DNA of 36,515 nt from a virus. The notes below the pieces were generated by a model. The model made no database searches and was not told the DNA's origin. It was given only the letters and a program-made list of their open reading frames with translations. The translations under genes were made by a program, and so were the position numbers. How positions within the stretch are numbered: position 1 is the stretch's first letter; every line of letters starts with the position of its first letter. This document shows positions 29,166 to 35,826 of the stretch, one piece after another. The stretch lies in IMG/VR virus record IMGVR_UViG_3300030118_001151, positions 1-36,515 of that record; one strand, given 5' to 3'.

Positions 29166-29377
29166 TATTCTAATATTAATTTTTTAATTGATTTTTGACC
29201 CATGTATATTTCTGTTTCAGCCATTGATTTTATGCACTGGTATTCAATATTGTTGCCTGTATTAGTACGCATTGCAATTCTTTTACCTTTTAGACATTGA
29301 GACATGGATTCTTGTATTCTATGTTCTTTAATCTCTCCATTTACAATCATTAATAATGCTACTACTAACTCAACCAT
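29165..29377 (-). CDS. Small membrane-start protein, 70 aa
   Basis: Three in-frame ATGs (29389, 29383, 29377) are possible. I chose the last because it minimises overlap with the upstream gene, but this is not certain. The start 'MVELVVALLMIVNGEIKEHR' is a short hydrophobic helix that could be a signal peptide or anchor. The rest, 'MSQCLKGKRIAMRTNTGNN' and 'EYQCIKSMAE', has two cysteines. From memory, comparable proteins accompany lysis-region genes in marine podoviruses. Function unknown. Confidence 0.68.
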   Translation of the reverse strand: MVELVVALLMIVNGEIKEHRIQESMSQCLKGKRIAMRTNTGNNIEYQCIKSMAETEIYMGQKSIKKLILE

Positions 29378-29735
29378 GACCATTACCATTTGCTCTTACT
29401 TTATCTTTTAACTGTTCTACATCTTTTAAAAGTTTTTCAACTTGGTTTTGTAAAAATTGTATATTAACTTTATTGTGCATCATATCTTCTATTCTAGTTT
29501 CAATTTTTTCTACTGTTTTATATAAATCTTCAAGCAACATAAATTGTTCTTGGTCCACAGGTAATTGATGACTTTTTTTAAGTAAGTCAGCTTCAAATAA
29601 TTCTCTTGATGTTTCTAATGATGTTAGTCTAGCAGTAACTTCGGTGTATGCAAAAATACCCATAGCAACCGCAACAATTATACCAACCATATTTTTAATT
29701 GGCATACTTACTGATGTATTTTCACTTACTTTCAT
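29370..29735 (-). CDS. Membrane-anchored coiled-coil protein, 121 aa
   Basis: One N-terminal transmembrane helix ('MVGIIVAVAMGIFAYTEVTA', residues 16-35) is followed by about 80 residues of heptad-patterned helix ('FLQNQVEKLLKDVEQLKDKV'). The topology, inner-membrane anchor plus periplasmic coiled coil, resembles an inner-membrane spanin or a related lysis accessory, though no outer-membrane lipoprotein partner is seen. It lies in the small-gene block near the holin-like gene. Confidence 0.66.
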   Translation of the reverse strand: MKVSENTSVSMPIKNMVGIIVAVAMGIFAYTEVTARLTSLETSRELFEADLLKKSHQLPVDQEQFMLLEDLYKTVEKIETRIEDMMHNKVNIQFLQNQVEKLLKDVEQLKDKVRANGNGHG

Positions 29736-29839
29736 TTCTTTTTCTTTTTACATTTACAACGTGGTGCAAATAGTTTGTCTATCCAACTTGAAAGTATATC
29801 TAATTTTCCAAAAAAAGAATATAAAAATTTATCAATCAT
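29732..29839 (-). CDS. Small basic peptide with CxC, 35 aa
   Basis: ATG at 29839 overlaps the previous stop (ATGA) and follows GGAGGACC. Reads 'MIDKFLYSFFGKLDILSSWI', then 'DKLFAPRCKCKKKKK'. An amphipathic N-terminal helix and a polybasic tail would suit membrane association. Unknown. Confidence 0.64.
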   Translation of the reverse strand: MIDKFLYSFFGKLDILSSWIDKLFAPRCKCKKKKK

Positions 29840-29925
29840 ATTGCTGGTCCTCCACAAAAAGCTAGAAGGACCATCATAATGATTAGGACACCTGTAAAGT
29901 AATAGTTCATCCTGTCTATCTCCAT
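29836..29925 (-). CDS. Membrane micropeptide, 29 aa
   Basis: ATG at 29925 follows AAGGACAACC. Reads 'MEIDRMNYYFTGVLIIMMVL', then 'LAFCGGPAI': one transmembrane helix ending in Cys-Gly-Gly-Pro. From memory, very similar peptides ('YYFTGVLIIMMV') occur in marine podoviruses. The last bases overlap the next gene (ATGA). Unknown role, possibly in membrane disruption. Confidence 0.68.
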   Translation of the reverse strand: MEIDRMNYYFTGVLIIMMVLLAFCGGPAI

Positions 29926-29944
29926 AGGTTGTCCTTGTGTTTGA

Positions 29945-30085
29945 TTATATAATGATAGCAATAACTAATACTACAGCTACTACGATAACCATTTCTTTAT
30001 GGTCTGTCCAATAGTGTGTAGCTTTGTTCTTAATCTTTTGTATCATATTTAAGTTTTGTTCATGTACAGGTATATCATCATTCAT
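29945..30085 (-). CDS. Small membrane protein, 46 aa
   Basis: A strong Shine-Dalgarno (CGGAGGATACAAAT) precedes the ATG at 30085. The N-terminal half is polar, 'MNDDIPVHEQNLNMIQKIKN', then 'HYWTDHKE' and a C-terminal transmembrane helix 'MVIVVAVVLVIAIII'. This is a tail-anchored arrangement. Comparable peptides with '-H-K-E-x-V-x-V-x-x-V' appear in marine phages in my memory. Role unknown. Confidence 0.74.
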   Translation of the reverse strand: MNDDIPVHEQNLNMIQKIKNKATHYWTDHKEMVIVVAVVLVIAIII

Positions 30086-30117
30086 ATTTGTATCCTCCGA
30101 TCTCTTATTATAAAATA

Positions 30118-30267
30118 TTACTTCCCTTGTCCACGATTTTTTGATTTACCTTTTTGTCTCTTTCTATGTTTATTCATAGAAGATAGTTTAGGTCGTCTAC
30201 CGATACTTGTTTTTTTTGGTATTCTTATATGTTCTAGTTTTTCTAGATTGAACTTTTTTTTTGCCAT
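30118..30267 (-). CDS. Small basic phage protein, 49 aa
   Basis: ATG at 30267 follows ACAGGAAAAG. Reads 'MAKKKFNLEKLEHIRIPKKT', then 'SIGRRPKLSSMNKHRKRQKG' and a basic tail ending in 'RGQGK'. From memory, 'PKKTSIGRRPKLSSMNK' is a highly recurrent small protein in marine podoviruses and cyanophages, of unknown function. It overlaps the upstream small ORF by 71 bp in another frame. Confidence 0.8.
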   Translation of the reverse strand: MAKKKFNLEKLEHIRIPKKTSIGRRPKLSSMNKHRKRQKGKSKNRGQGK

Positions 30268-30343
30268 CTTTTCCTGTTTGTTGCGACAACATACTTGTCT
30301 TTTTACTATATTGTTTTGTGTATGATGTGCTAATTGACTTCAT
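30197..30343 (-). CDS. Small Lys/Thr-rich ORF overlapping the next gene, 48 aa
   Basis: The ATG at 30343 overlaps the stop of the holin-like gene (TAATG). Reads 'MKSISTSYTKQYSKKTSMLS', then 'QQTGKDGKKKVQSRKTRTYK'. The last 71 bp lie over the start of the conserved 49-aa gene in a different frame. Basic and low in complexity, no family recognised; coupling to the upstream stop is the main support. Confidence 0.5.
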   Translation of the reverse strand: MKSISTSYTKQYSKKTSMLSQQTGKDGKKKVQSRKTRTYKNTKKNKYR

Positions 30344-30774
30344 TATTTTTTAACTAAGGAACCACCAAAGTATAAACCAATAATTGCAGACACTAAGTTA
30401 GTATCTAATGGTGTAATAATTATTCCTTTAGCATCCATAGGAACCCACTTCATAATTTCTTTACCTTCAAAAAATAAAAATCCGGGTTTAAATTGTGTGT
30501 AGCCAACTACAACGTGAGCATCTGGAGAAATAAGTGGTAAAATTTTTGGTAATACAACTATAGCAAAGATAGCAGTAAGAGCTATTATTCTTCTGGTCCA
30601 TTGAAAACCTGTGTTCTCATACTCTCTTGCTTCTTTAAAACCTTTTTGTTGTACTTCAGCTCTTTGAAGTAACATTTTTTGTTCTGCTTGTTTTGCTTTA
30701 ATACTTTGGGACCAAATACTCATCACTCCACCAAGTACAGTAGAGCCTAACATTGTTATCATTTCAAATGGCAT
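30343..30774 (-). CDS. Holin-like membrane protein, 143 aa
   Basis: Three hydrophobic stretches are visible: 'MITMLGSTVLGGVMSIWSQ' at the start, 'RRIIALTAIFAIVVLPKILP' in the centre and 'NLVSAIIGLYFGGSLVK' at the end. Between them lies a charged helix ('AKQAEQKMLLQRAEVQQKGF'). 'FQWTRRIIALTAI' resembles the W-x-R-P/R-x-x-A segment of three-helix holins of the gene-transfer-agent type. Position in the small-gene block fits a lysis role. I am fairly sure of the family and not of the activity. Confidence 0.7.
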   Translation of the reverse strand: MPFEMITMLGSTVLGGVMSIWSQSIKAKQAEQKMLLQRAEVQQKGFKEAREYENTGFQWTRRIIALTAIFAIVVLPKILPLISPDAHVVVGYTQFKPGFLFFEGKEIMKWVPMDAKGIIITPLDTNLVSAIIGLYFGGSLVKK

Positions 30775-30973
30775 TATTCTTCTCCTCTAACTCTTTAATC
30801 TTTGATAGTGCATCCTCTAAATCTTTATTACAAAATTCTAGCTTTTGCAAACACCTTTTATTGGCTGAATCTTTAGATTTATTTGCATCTTCAAGCTCTG
30901 CAATTTGTCCTTTTAGTATTCTGACCTGCTCTTTATACTCATTAATAATATCTAGTGAATTATCATTTGGCAT
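30764..30973 (-). CDS. Small coiled-coil protein, 69 aa
   Basis: One continuous charged helix, 'DIINEYKEQVRILKGQIAEL' through 'FCNKDLEDALSKIKELEEKN', with heptad spacing of Ile/Leu and two cysteines. It overlaps both neighbours by about 10 bp (nuclease upstream, holin-like downstream), suggesting coupled translation. From memory, coiled-coil proteins next to holins are often lysis accessories, but nothing specific is recognised. Confidence 0.7.
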   Translation of the reverse strand: MPNDNSLDIINEYKEQVRILKGQIAELEDANKSKDSANKRCLQKLEFCNKDLEDALSKIKELEEKNNAI

Positions 30974-31268
30974 ATATTATCTTTATCTTTAGTTTCTTTT
31001 GTTCTTTAGTAGCACCTCTTGATATAAAAGTTCCTTTAAGATTTCTTTTGTACCCATCTGGTGCAACATAACTATCTTTCTTTCTATAGTTTTTTGACTT
31101 AACATCATATCCAGTATACTCACCTGTAACCATATTTAAAGTAACAATATCTACCGGACCCAGACCACCAAGCGGTGTAAATACTAACAAGTTTGGATCT
31201 TCTGCAAGTTCTATTTGTACTTTCATTTCGCTAACTAAACCAGTGATTGCCTTTTTTCTTCTAGCCAT
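30963..31268 (-). CDS. PD-(D/E)XK endonuclease-like protein, 101 aa
   Basis: 'GLVSEMKVQIELAEDPNLL' (Glu near 14 in the first helix), 'GGLGPVDIVTLNMVTGEY' (Asp near 40) and 'YTGYDVKSKNYRK' (Asp near 55, Lys near 57) form the E...D...D-x-K core of archaeal Holliday-junction-resolvase-like and related phage endonucleases. The size suits a single compact domain. It might cut recombination or packaging intermediates made by the ERF/exonuclease system, though it is carried in the late arm. Confidence 0.74.
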   Translation of the reverse strand: MARRKKAITGLVSEMKVQIELAEDPNLLVFTPLGGLGPVDIVTLNMVTGEYTGYDVKSKNYRKKDSYVAPDGYKRNLKGTFISRGATKEQKKLKIKIIYAK

Positions 31269-31282
31269 AGCAGCCTTAAAGT

Positions 31283-31480
31283 TTAAAGTTTTTGAAATAA
31301 TATAACTATAATTGTAAACATACCACCTATGAGTGCAGACATAGCATAGTATAAATGTTTTTTAATATCTTTAATTTCTGTTTCTATATTATTAATTTTT
31401 TGATGAGTTTGTTTCTGCATAATACGACAAAGTTTTTCGTGTGATTCTATTCTTTCTAATGCAGAATTTTTAGGCATCAT
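31283..31480 (-). CDS. XhlA-like membrane protein, 65 aa
   Basis: An N-terminal amphipathic coiled helix ('LERIESHEKLCRIMQKQTHQ', 'KINNIETEIKDIKKHL') is followed by one C-terminal transmembrane helix, 'MSALIGGMFTIIVILFQKL'. This is the layout of haemolysin XhlA-type proteins, which assist holins. Two adjacent ATGs are possible at the start, behind GGAGAGAG. Confidence 0.7.
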   Translation of the reverse strand: MMPKNSALERIESHEKLCRIMQKQTHQKINNIETEIKDIKKHLYYAMSALIGGMFTIIVILFQKL

Positions 31481-31685
31481 CTCTCTCCACTAAATTACAA
31501 AAATAAGTAACGTATAATTTTTCTTCTTCAAATCTTTCTAAAAAATCATTAGTAGTTTTTATAGTTATTACTGCACCAGATTTTGTGCAATCGGTCCAAG
31601 TATTAAAATCTACAGGATGTGCCACTGGTGTATTACAAATACCTGTGATAGCCGAACAGATAGTGTAAGCCAATACAAATTTCAT
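31470..31685 (-). CDS. Small secreted protein, 71 aa
   Basis: The N-terminus 'MKFVLAYTICSAITGICNTP' is signal-peptide-like. The remaining part, 'HPVDFNTWTDCTKSGAVITI', then 'EEEKLYVTYFCNLVERDDA', has two further cysteines that could form a disulphide. From memory, proteins of this plan (Y-x-x-W-x-D-C, then Y-x-x-x-x-C) are frequent in marine phages. It overlaps the next gene by 11 bp. Function unknown. Confidence 0.7.
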   Translation of the reverse strand: MKFVLAYTICSAITGICNTPVAHPVDFNTWTDCTKSGAVITIKTTNDFLERFEEEKLYVTYFCNLVERDDA

Positions 31686-31942
31686 TATAACACAATCGTG
31701 TTAGCTTCCTCTTCAGTAAGTGGCTGTCCAGCAATTAGTTTAGCTTTAGCACTAGCTTTTAAATTTTCTAATGCAATTCTTTCTTCTTCTTCAGTAGGAA
31801 ATTCTGCCATCTTTGCTTCTATCTCAGCTTTAGGAATAGGTGTTGTTCCATTTAACCATGTAATTTGATTTATATCATCTGCTTCAATAGCAACTTCTGC
31901 TTTTGGATTTATTGCAATTATTGCTCTCATTGGATTACTCAT
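31685..31942 (-). CDS. Fibre-assembly-like (XkdW-type) protein, 85 aa
   Basis: Strand-rich start 'AIIAINPKAEVAIEADDINQ', then 'ITWLNGTTPIPKAEIEAKMA' and an Ala/Glu-rich helix ending 'AGQPLTEEEANTIV'. The element 'I-x-W-x-(N/D)-G-x-x-x-P-x-x-E-(I/L)' is typical of small proteins near phage tail fibre genes (XkdW-like). It closes the fibre cassette, 5 bp downstream of a fibre gene. Confidence 0.74.
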   Translation of the reverse strand: MSNPMRAIIAINPKAEVAIEADDINQITWLNGTTPIPKAEIEAKMAEFPTEEEERIALENLKASAKAKLIAGQPLTEEEANTIVL

Positions 31943-31947
31943 AATTT

Positions 31948-32478
31948 TTATGCTCCTATTTCATAAGCTGTTATTGTTGATGATCCTTTATTACTACCAT
32001 TTTTTGCACCATTTATATATCCTTGTATATCTCCACCGATCATATTTTTTACAGCTACACTATACGTGGTCGCACTCGTAGTTGAGGGTGAGTCAAGATA
32101 TTGTAATGGTATTGTACAAAATCCATAAATTGCACTTTCATTTTGTCCAACTACTGTAGTTCCACTAAGATTATCTCCACCAGCATTTAATTTTGTTGTT
32201 CCTCTTTGAAATATTACTCCACCTAAAGTTCCATAAGTATCATTATTTAAAGTAAAAACAACTTGTGCTGTTAAAAAAATTTTACTTGTTGTTGCTGATG
32301 GTGTTATTGTTACACTTAACCCAGAAACATTTGATGGAGTAGTACCATCTGGAACACTTATACTTACAACAGAAGTTAAGTTAGTAGATACTACTTGCAA
32401 AACCTTACCAGTAGAAATAGCTGCTGGTAAAGCAGTTACTGCTGATAATGTATTATTGTTTGGTTTAATTATTGCCAT
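31948..32478 (-). CDS. Putative tail fibre protein, 176 aa
   Basis: Ser/Thr/Gly-rich beta protein: 'VTALPAAISTGKVLQVVSTN', then 'SGLSVTITPSATTSKIFLTA', 'VFTLNNDTYGTLGGVIFQRG', 'IYGFCTIPLQYLDSPSTTSA' and 'YSVAVKNMIGGDIQGYINGA'. From memory, 'I-T-P-x-x-x-x-S-K-I-x-(L/V)' and 'D-x-P-x-x-T-x-x-x-x-Y' recur in phage fibre tip proteins of marine viruses. It lies in the fibre cassette; likely a receptor-contacting component. Confidence 0.78.
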   Translation of the reverse strand: MAIIKPNNNTLSAVTALPAAISTGKVLQVVSTNLTSVVSISVPDGTTPSNVSGLSVTITPSATTSKIFLTAQVVFTLNNDTYGTLGGVIFQRGTTKLNAGGDNLSGTTVVGQNESAIYGFCTIPLQYLDSPSTTSATTYSVAVKNMIGGDIQGYINGAKNGSNKGSSTITAYEIGA

Positions 32479-32732
32479 TAATTATTCTCTTGGTTAGCTT
32501 TAAAAGTTGCATAGTCAGCTTTTATCTGATCAGTCCATACTGCATTACATACTGCTTGAACTTCTGAAGTTTCATTAGTTATGTCTGCATCTGGATGTAA
32601 AACATGTCTATGATAACTTCTTGTTAATTCTGAATCATCTTCTTTAATAACAGTATCATTTCTTACTTGAACTGATTTAAACTCTCCAACGATTTCTATT
32701 TTACCAACAAGTGTTTCTTTTGTTATTGCCAT
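32478..32732 (-). CDS. Small fibre-region protein, 84 aa
   Basis: 'IEIVGEFKSVQVRNDTVIKE', 'DDSELTRSYHRHVLHPDADI', 'SEVQAVCNAVWTDQIKADYA'. From memory, small proteins with 'V-R-x-x-T-V-I-x-E-D-x-x-x-I/L-x-x-S-x-H-R' are common among fibre genes of marine phages. The role is unknown, possibly assembly or tip. It abuts its neighbours on both sides. Confidence 0.74.
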   Translation of the reverse strand: MAITKETLVGKIEIVGEFKSVQVRNDTVIKEDDSELTRSYHRHVLHPDADITNETSEVQAVCNAVWTDQIKADYATFKANQENN

Positions 32733-32744
32733 AGTTTATCCTCC

Positions 32745-33686
32745 TTAATCTGTTATGTAGCACCCCGCAAATCTTGCAATAGTAGATGCTCCAAAAAATT
32801 CTACGTTATTACTGGTAATAGTATTTCCAGCAGAGTTCATTGTATCACATTTTAAACTTGTTCCTCCAGCATTAATCATTGGATAAACTGCTAAAACACT
32901 TTCATGAACATTGTTAAATCTAGTACAAGAAATTGGATAATGACCATCATAAGAACTTATATTTTTTGATGTAAAAGGTAATCCCTCTAAACTTACTCGT
33001 GATCCACTTGTATAACCACTTATGCTTAAATATATTTGAATATAAACTAAATTTCCAACTTTTCTGTAATATCCTGTATTTTTTGAATATGAAAAAACAC
33101 CACCACTTACAGTTCCGGTCCAAGTTCCTTCTTCGTAATCATCTAAAAGATTTGATGCTGTCGCAGAATTAACTCCTAAATAAATTCCTTTACTTGCATC
33201 TGCTGGTAATAAGTTTCCAGAATTTGATGACCAACCATCTAATCCAGCGTTAGCTGTAAGATTTGAAACTGTCATTTTTCTAAGTGCAGAAGCAGACGTA
33301 TCATGTATTAAAACTGTATCATCATCAGCTACTGTAGCTTCTGCTGTTTGACCAGTTATTGCTGTGTTATTTAATTTAGCTGCTGTAATTGTATCATCTG
33401 TTGGTGTTCCAGCAGATAAGGAATTACCAAAAACTATTATAAAATCTATAACATCTCCTGTAGATAGGTTAGATGCAAATGTAAGTGTAGAACCACTTAC
33501 TGTAAAGGAGCTACCCGGTGATTGGATAGTTCCATTAAGTGAAACTAAAAATTGATTGACACTAGAATAGTCTGTAAAATTTACAGATCCATTCTGCATA
33601 GTGTATGCAGCTTGACCATTAACAGCAGTTATTGCGTCTAGCTTTACAAAATTTCCAATAACAGGTTGTCTACCCAAATATGCCAT
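32745..33686 (-). CDS. Tail fibre protein, duplicated N-terminal module, 313 aa
   Basis: It opens with 'MAYLGRQPVIGNFVKLDAIT', then 'NGQAAYTMQNG' and 'SVNQFLVSLNGTIQSPGSSF'. A middle segment 'DDTVLIHDTSASALRKMTVS' is shared nearly word for word with the fibre gene at 34570-35472. The C-terminal half, 'LDDYEEGTWTGTVSGG' and 'YYRKVGNLVYIQIYLSISGY', resembles a receptor-binding beta-domain seen in many fibre tips. Modular fibre; the N-terminal part presumably docks and the C-terminal part binds. Confidence 0.85.
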   Translation of the reverse strand: MAYLGRQPVIGNFVKLDAITAVNGQAAYTMQNGSVNFTDYSSVNQFLVSLNGTIQSPGSSFTVSGSTLTFASNLSTGDVIDFIIVFGNSLSAGTPTDDTITAAKLNNTAITGQTAEATVADDDTVLIHDTSASALRKMTVSNLTANAGLDGWSSNSGNLLPADASKGIYLGVNSATASNLLDDYEEGTWTGTVSGGVFSYSKNTGYYRKVGNLVYIQIYLSISGYTSGSRVSLEGLPFTSKNISSYDGHYPISCTRFNNVHESVLAVYPMINAGGTSLKCDTMNSAGNTITSNNVEFFGASTIARFAGCYITD

Positions 33687-33689
33687 AAA

Positions 33690-34013
33690 TTATTCCTTAG
33701 GATTATTATCTTTTACACCTTGTATTCTTGTTTTCCAAGCATCTATGTCATGGAATATTTCATCTAATTGATCGTTCCAAGAACCATAGGCTTGACGTCT
33801 TGCAGTATCTACTTGAGCATTACTCTCAGCAGTATTTGCAGCAGTTTCATAAGATGCTAATTGCTCATCAGTTGGTTGTGCAATATCAAGATTCCATTCT
33901 TTGATATACGCACCTTGACCATCATCTTGCAACCTAACATCACTTAAAAAATCTACATTACTAACTCCATTAGCTTTGCAGTATTCTTTTACTTTTGTAT
34001 TTAGTTGAGCCAT
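33690..34013 (-). CDS. Fibre-associated protein with helical C-terminus, 107 aa
   Basis: The N-terminal part 'VKEYCKANGVSNVDFLSDVR' is followed by 'YIKEWNLDIAQPTDEQLASY', an Ala-rich helix, then 'RRQAYGSWNDQLDEIFHDID'. The last is a common phage tail-fibre-region motif (R-R-x-x-Y-x-x-x-x-x-Q-L-D-x-x-x-H-D). It is probably an assembly factor or connector for the fibre encoded beside it. Not enzymatic in appearance. Confidence 0.8.
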   Translation of the reverse strand: MAQLNTKVKEYCKANGVSNVDFLSDVRLQDDGQGAYIKEWNLDIAQPTDEQLASYETAANTAESNAQVDTARRQAYGSWNDQLDEIFHDIDAWKTRIQGVKDNNPKE

Positions 34014-34032
34014 TTTTTTTACCTCCTTAATT

Positions 34033-34557
34033 TTAACTTGCTACTTTAAATATTTTTAATGATGATAATTCTGTTCCAAATTTAACTGTTCCTCCACCAT
34101 AAGTAATTCCATAAAGTTGAACATAATCTGCTGCTGATAATGATCTAATAACAGAAACGTGAGATGTTGCTTCATGTATATAATTTGATTGTGTATTTGC
34201 TGTTCTAAAACCACCAACTTCCATTTCAGTATTATTAATAAAAATTTTGGCAAAACACCAAGCAACAGCATTGTTATCACTTGATCTTGAATTAACTGAA
34301 GCAGATATAAAATATTTACCACCTTGACCACTTGGCACTGTCCATTTGTAGTTTGAACTATCCCAACCAGAAGCAGTATCTAAAACAACATTGTTTAAAT
34401 TAACTTTGGTTGTAGAGCCATTAACAGTATCTTGTTGGCTTGATAATTCTGCAAAGAAAGATGGAGAATTGGTTTCTCCAGCACCAGTTACAGTTCCTGT
34501 AAATGCAAAGTTATCTGCAAGGTTAATTGATTCTGATTGTATTTTATCTATTGCCAT
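34033..34557 (-). CDS. Tail fibre tip protein with C1q-like domain, 174 aa
   Basis: A short N-terminal leader 'DKIQSESINLADNFAFTGTV' is followed by a jelly-roll-like domain: 'SPSFFAELSSQQDTV', 'VVLDTASGWDSSNYKWTVPS', 'GQGGKYFISASVNSRS', 'VSVIRSLSAADYVQLYGITY'. The order (F-x-A, D-x-x-x-x-Y-x-(W/F)-x-V-P-x-x-G-x-Y, then L-x-x-x-D-x-V-x-L) is that of C1q/TNF-type trimeric heads. It is likely to bind the receptor. Confidence 0.82.
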   Translation of the reverse strand: MAIDKIQSESINLADNFAFTGTVTGAGETNSPSFFAELSSQQDTVNGSTTKVNLNNVVLDTASGWDSSNYKWTVPSGQGGKYFISASVNSRSSDNNAVAWCFAKIFINNTEMEVGGFRTANTQSNYIHEATSHVSVIRSLSAADYVQLYGITYGGGTVKFGTELSSLKIFKVAS

Positions 34558-34569
34558 AATTTATTTTCC

Positions 34570-35472
34570 TTATTCTATAATTTTATGTCCCCAAAAAATT
34601 GTTTTACCTGGTGTACCACCAGTTCCAACTCCAGTTGCAGAACCATTATTTGTATCTGCGTAAACTTGTATTTTTACTTTATCTCCAACACCTAAATTAA
34701 AAGTCCAACAAGCACCTAAATTTAATTGAGTATGGAGAGTTCCATTTGATGTACTTTCTGCTCTAGCAATTTGAGATTGTGTTGCAGTTGATGATATTGT
34801 TGAATGAACATATACAAGCATATCTGATACATTTCCAGCACCATCAGTAAACCATACATTAGTTCCAAACATATATTTTCCAGCTTCTCCACTTGGTACT
34901 GTAAATTCTCCATTTGAAGTATCATAACAACTACCAACATCATAAAGCTCACTATTAAAAACAACATCTGCATTTGTATTGTCTGTTATAGATAAACTGT
35001 TTGTAAGTGATGCTTGAAAAGCTGGAGTATTAGTTCCACCAATTCCAGATACAAAGTTTGCTCTAGTCATTTTTCTTAATGCTCCAGCAGATGTATCATG
35101 AATTAATACAGTATCGTCTGTAGCAATAGAAGTTTCAGCAGTTTGTCCAGTAATAATTGTAGCTGCTGTTTGATCGTTTCCAACAGATGCGTTTGGTGGA
35201 TTAACAGTTTGTAAAGCTCTGCCTAAAAACACACAGTACATTTCGTCTGTACCATTAACCAATGCTGCTGATAGTGTAAGAGTAGTGCCAGATGCAGTAT
35301 ATGCTTTACCACTACCCGGTTCTTGAACAACATTATTAACTACAAGTCTAATATCGTTTTCATTTACGACACTATGATTTAAAGTGTATGCAGTTTGAGA
35401 ATTGACAATAGTAAAAACTTGTCTTTCAAAACTTGCGTAACTTTCTGCTGGTCTGTTACCTAAATAAGCCAA
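34570..35472 (-). CDS. Tail fibre protein with C1q-like tip, TTG start, 300 aa
   Basis: The frame starts with TTG at 35472 behind GGAGAA; no ATG is available near it. The N-terminal module 'AYLGNRPAESYASFERQVFT', 'NSQTAYTLNHS' and 'DDTVLIHDTSAGALRKMTRA' is shared with the 313-aa fibre gene. The C-terminal module, 'NTPAFQASLTNSLSITD', 'SCYDTSNGEFTVPSGEAGKY' and 'FNLGVGDKVKIQVYAD', is C1q-like and shared in kind with the 174-aa tip protein. So this gene combines the N-terminus of one neighbour with the head type of the other. Confidence 0.85.
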   Translation of the reverse strand: MAYLGNRPAESYASFERQVFTIVNSQTAYTLNHSVVNENDIRLVVNNVVQEPGSGKAYTASGTTLTLSAALVNGTDEMYCVFLGRALQTVNPPNASVGNDQTAATIITGQTAETSIATDDTVLIHDTSAGALRKMTRANFVSGIGGTNTPAFQASLTNSLSITDNTNADVVFNSELYDVGSCYDTSNGEFTVPSGEAGKYMFGTNVWFTDGAGNVSDMLVYVHSTISSTATQSQIARAESTSNGTLHTQLNLGACWTFNLGVGDKVKIQVYADTNNGSATGVGTGGTPGKTIFWGHKIIE

Positions 35473-35482
35473 ATGTATTCTC

Positions 35483-35812
35483 CTATGTACTTATGGAATC
35501 AACAACAGACAGTATTACATCAACTGCACTACCTGTTGAAGCTAATGCTTCTACAGAATCACCAGATTGTAAAACTACTTTTGATCCTCCATCAATTAAT
35601 TCTAATGATCCACCAGCAGGTATTGGTGCGTCTTTAATTAAATAGTAGCTTGTACTACTATTTTTTACTGTAGCATCTACAGTTACAGATGATGTAGATT
35701 TGTTTGCAAATCTCATGCCAATAATTGCATCATCACTATTAGCTGCTGGTCTTATTTCAGTAGCAGATGTACCTATGCTTGTTTTTAAAACTCTCTCAAA
35801 ATCTTGTGCCAT
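35483..35812 (-). CDS. Small fibre-region beta protein, 109 aa
   Basis: 'DFERVLKTSIGTSATEIRPA', 'DDAIIGMRFANKSTSSVTVD', 'YYLIKDAPIPAGGSLELIDG' and 'KVVLQSGDSVEALASTGSAV'. A beta-sandwich pattern typical of small structural proteins in fibre cassettes of marine podoviruses, with 'P-I-P-x-G-x-x-L-E-L' and 'L-x-x-G-D-x-(V/I)' recurring. It lies 14 bp downstream of the main fibre stop. Probably part of the tail or fibre base. Confidence 0.8.
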   Translation of the reverse strand: MAQDFERVLKTSIGTSATEIRPAANSDDAIIGMRFANKSTSSVTVDATVKNSSTSYYLIKDAPIPAGGSLELIDGGSKVVLQSGDSVEALASTGSAVDVILSVVDSIST

Positions 35813-35826
35813 ACTTTATTCCTATA

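Noticed and set aside
29845-29873. TGGTCCT...AGGACCA inverted repeat
   Set aside because: It lies wholly within a membrane micropeptide gene and includes the next gene's Shine-Dalgarno; it may modulate translation, but no evidence separates it from chance.
34056-34331. Leftward ORF inside the C1q-like fibre gene, and a similar one at 34722-34973
   Set aside because: They lie in alternative frames of confident fibre genes, with Leu/Gln/Ile-rich translations that reflect Thr/Ser/Asn codons read out of frame.
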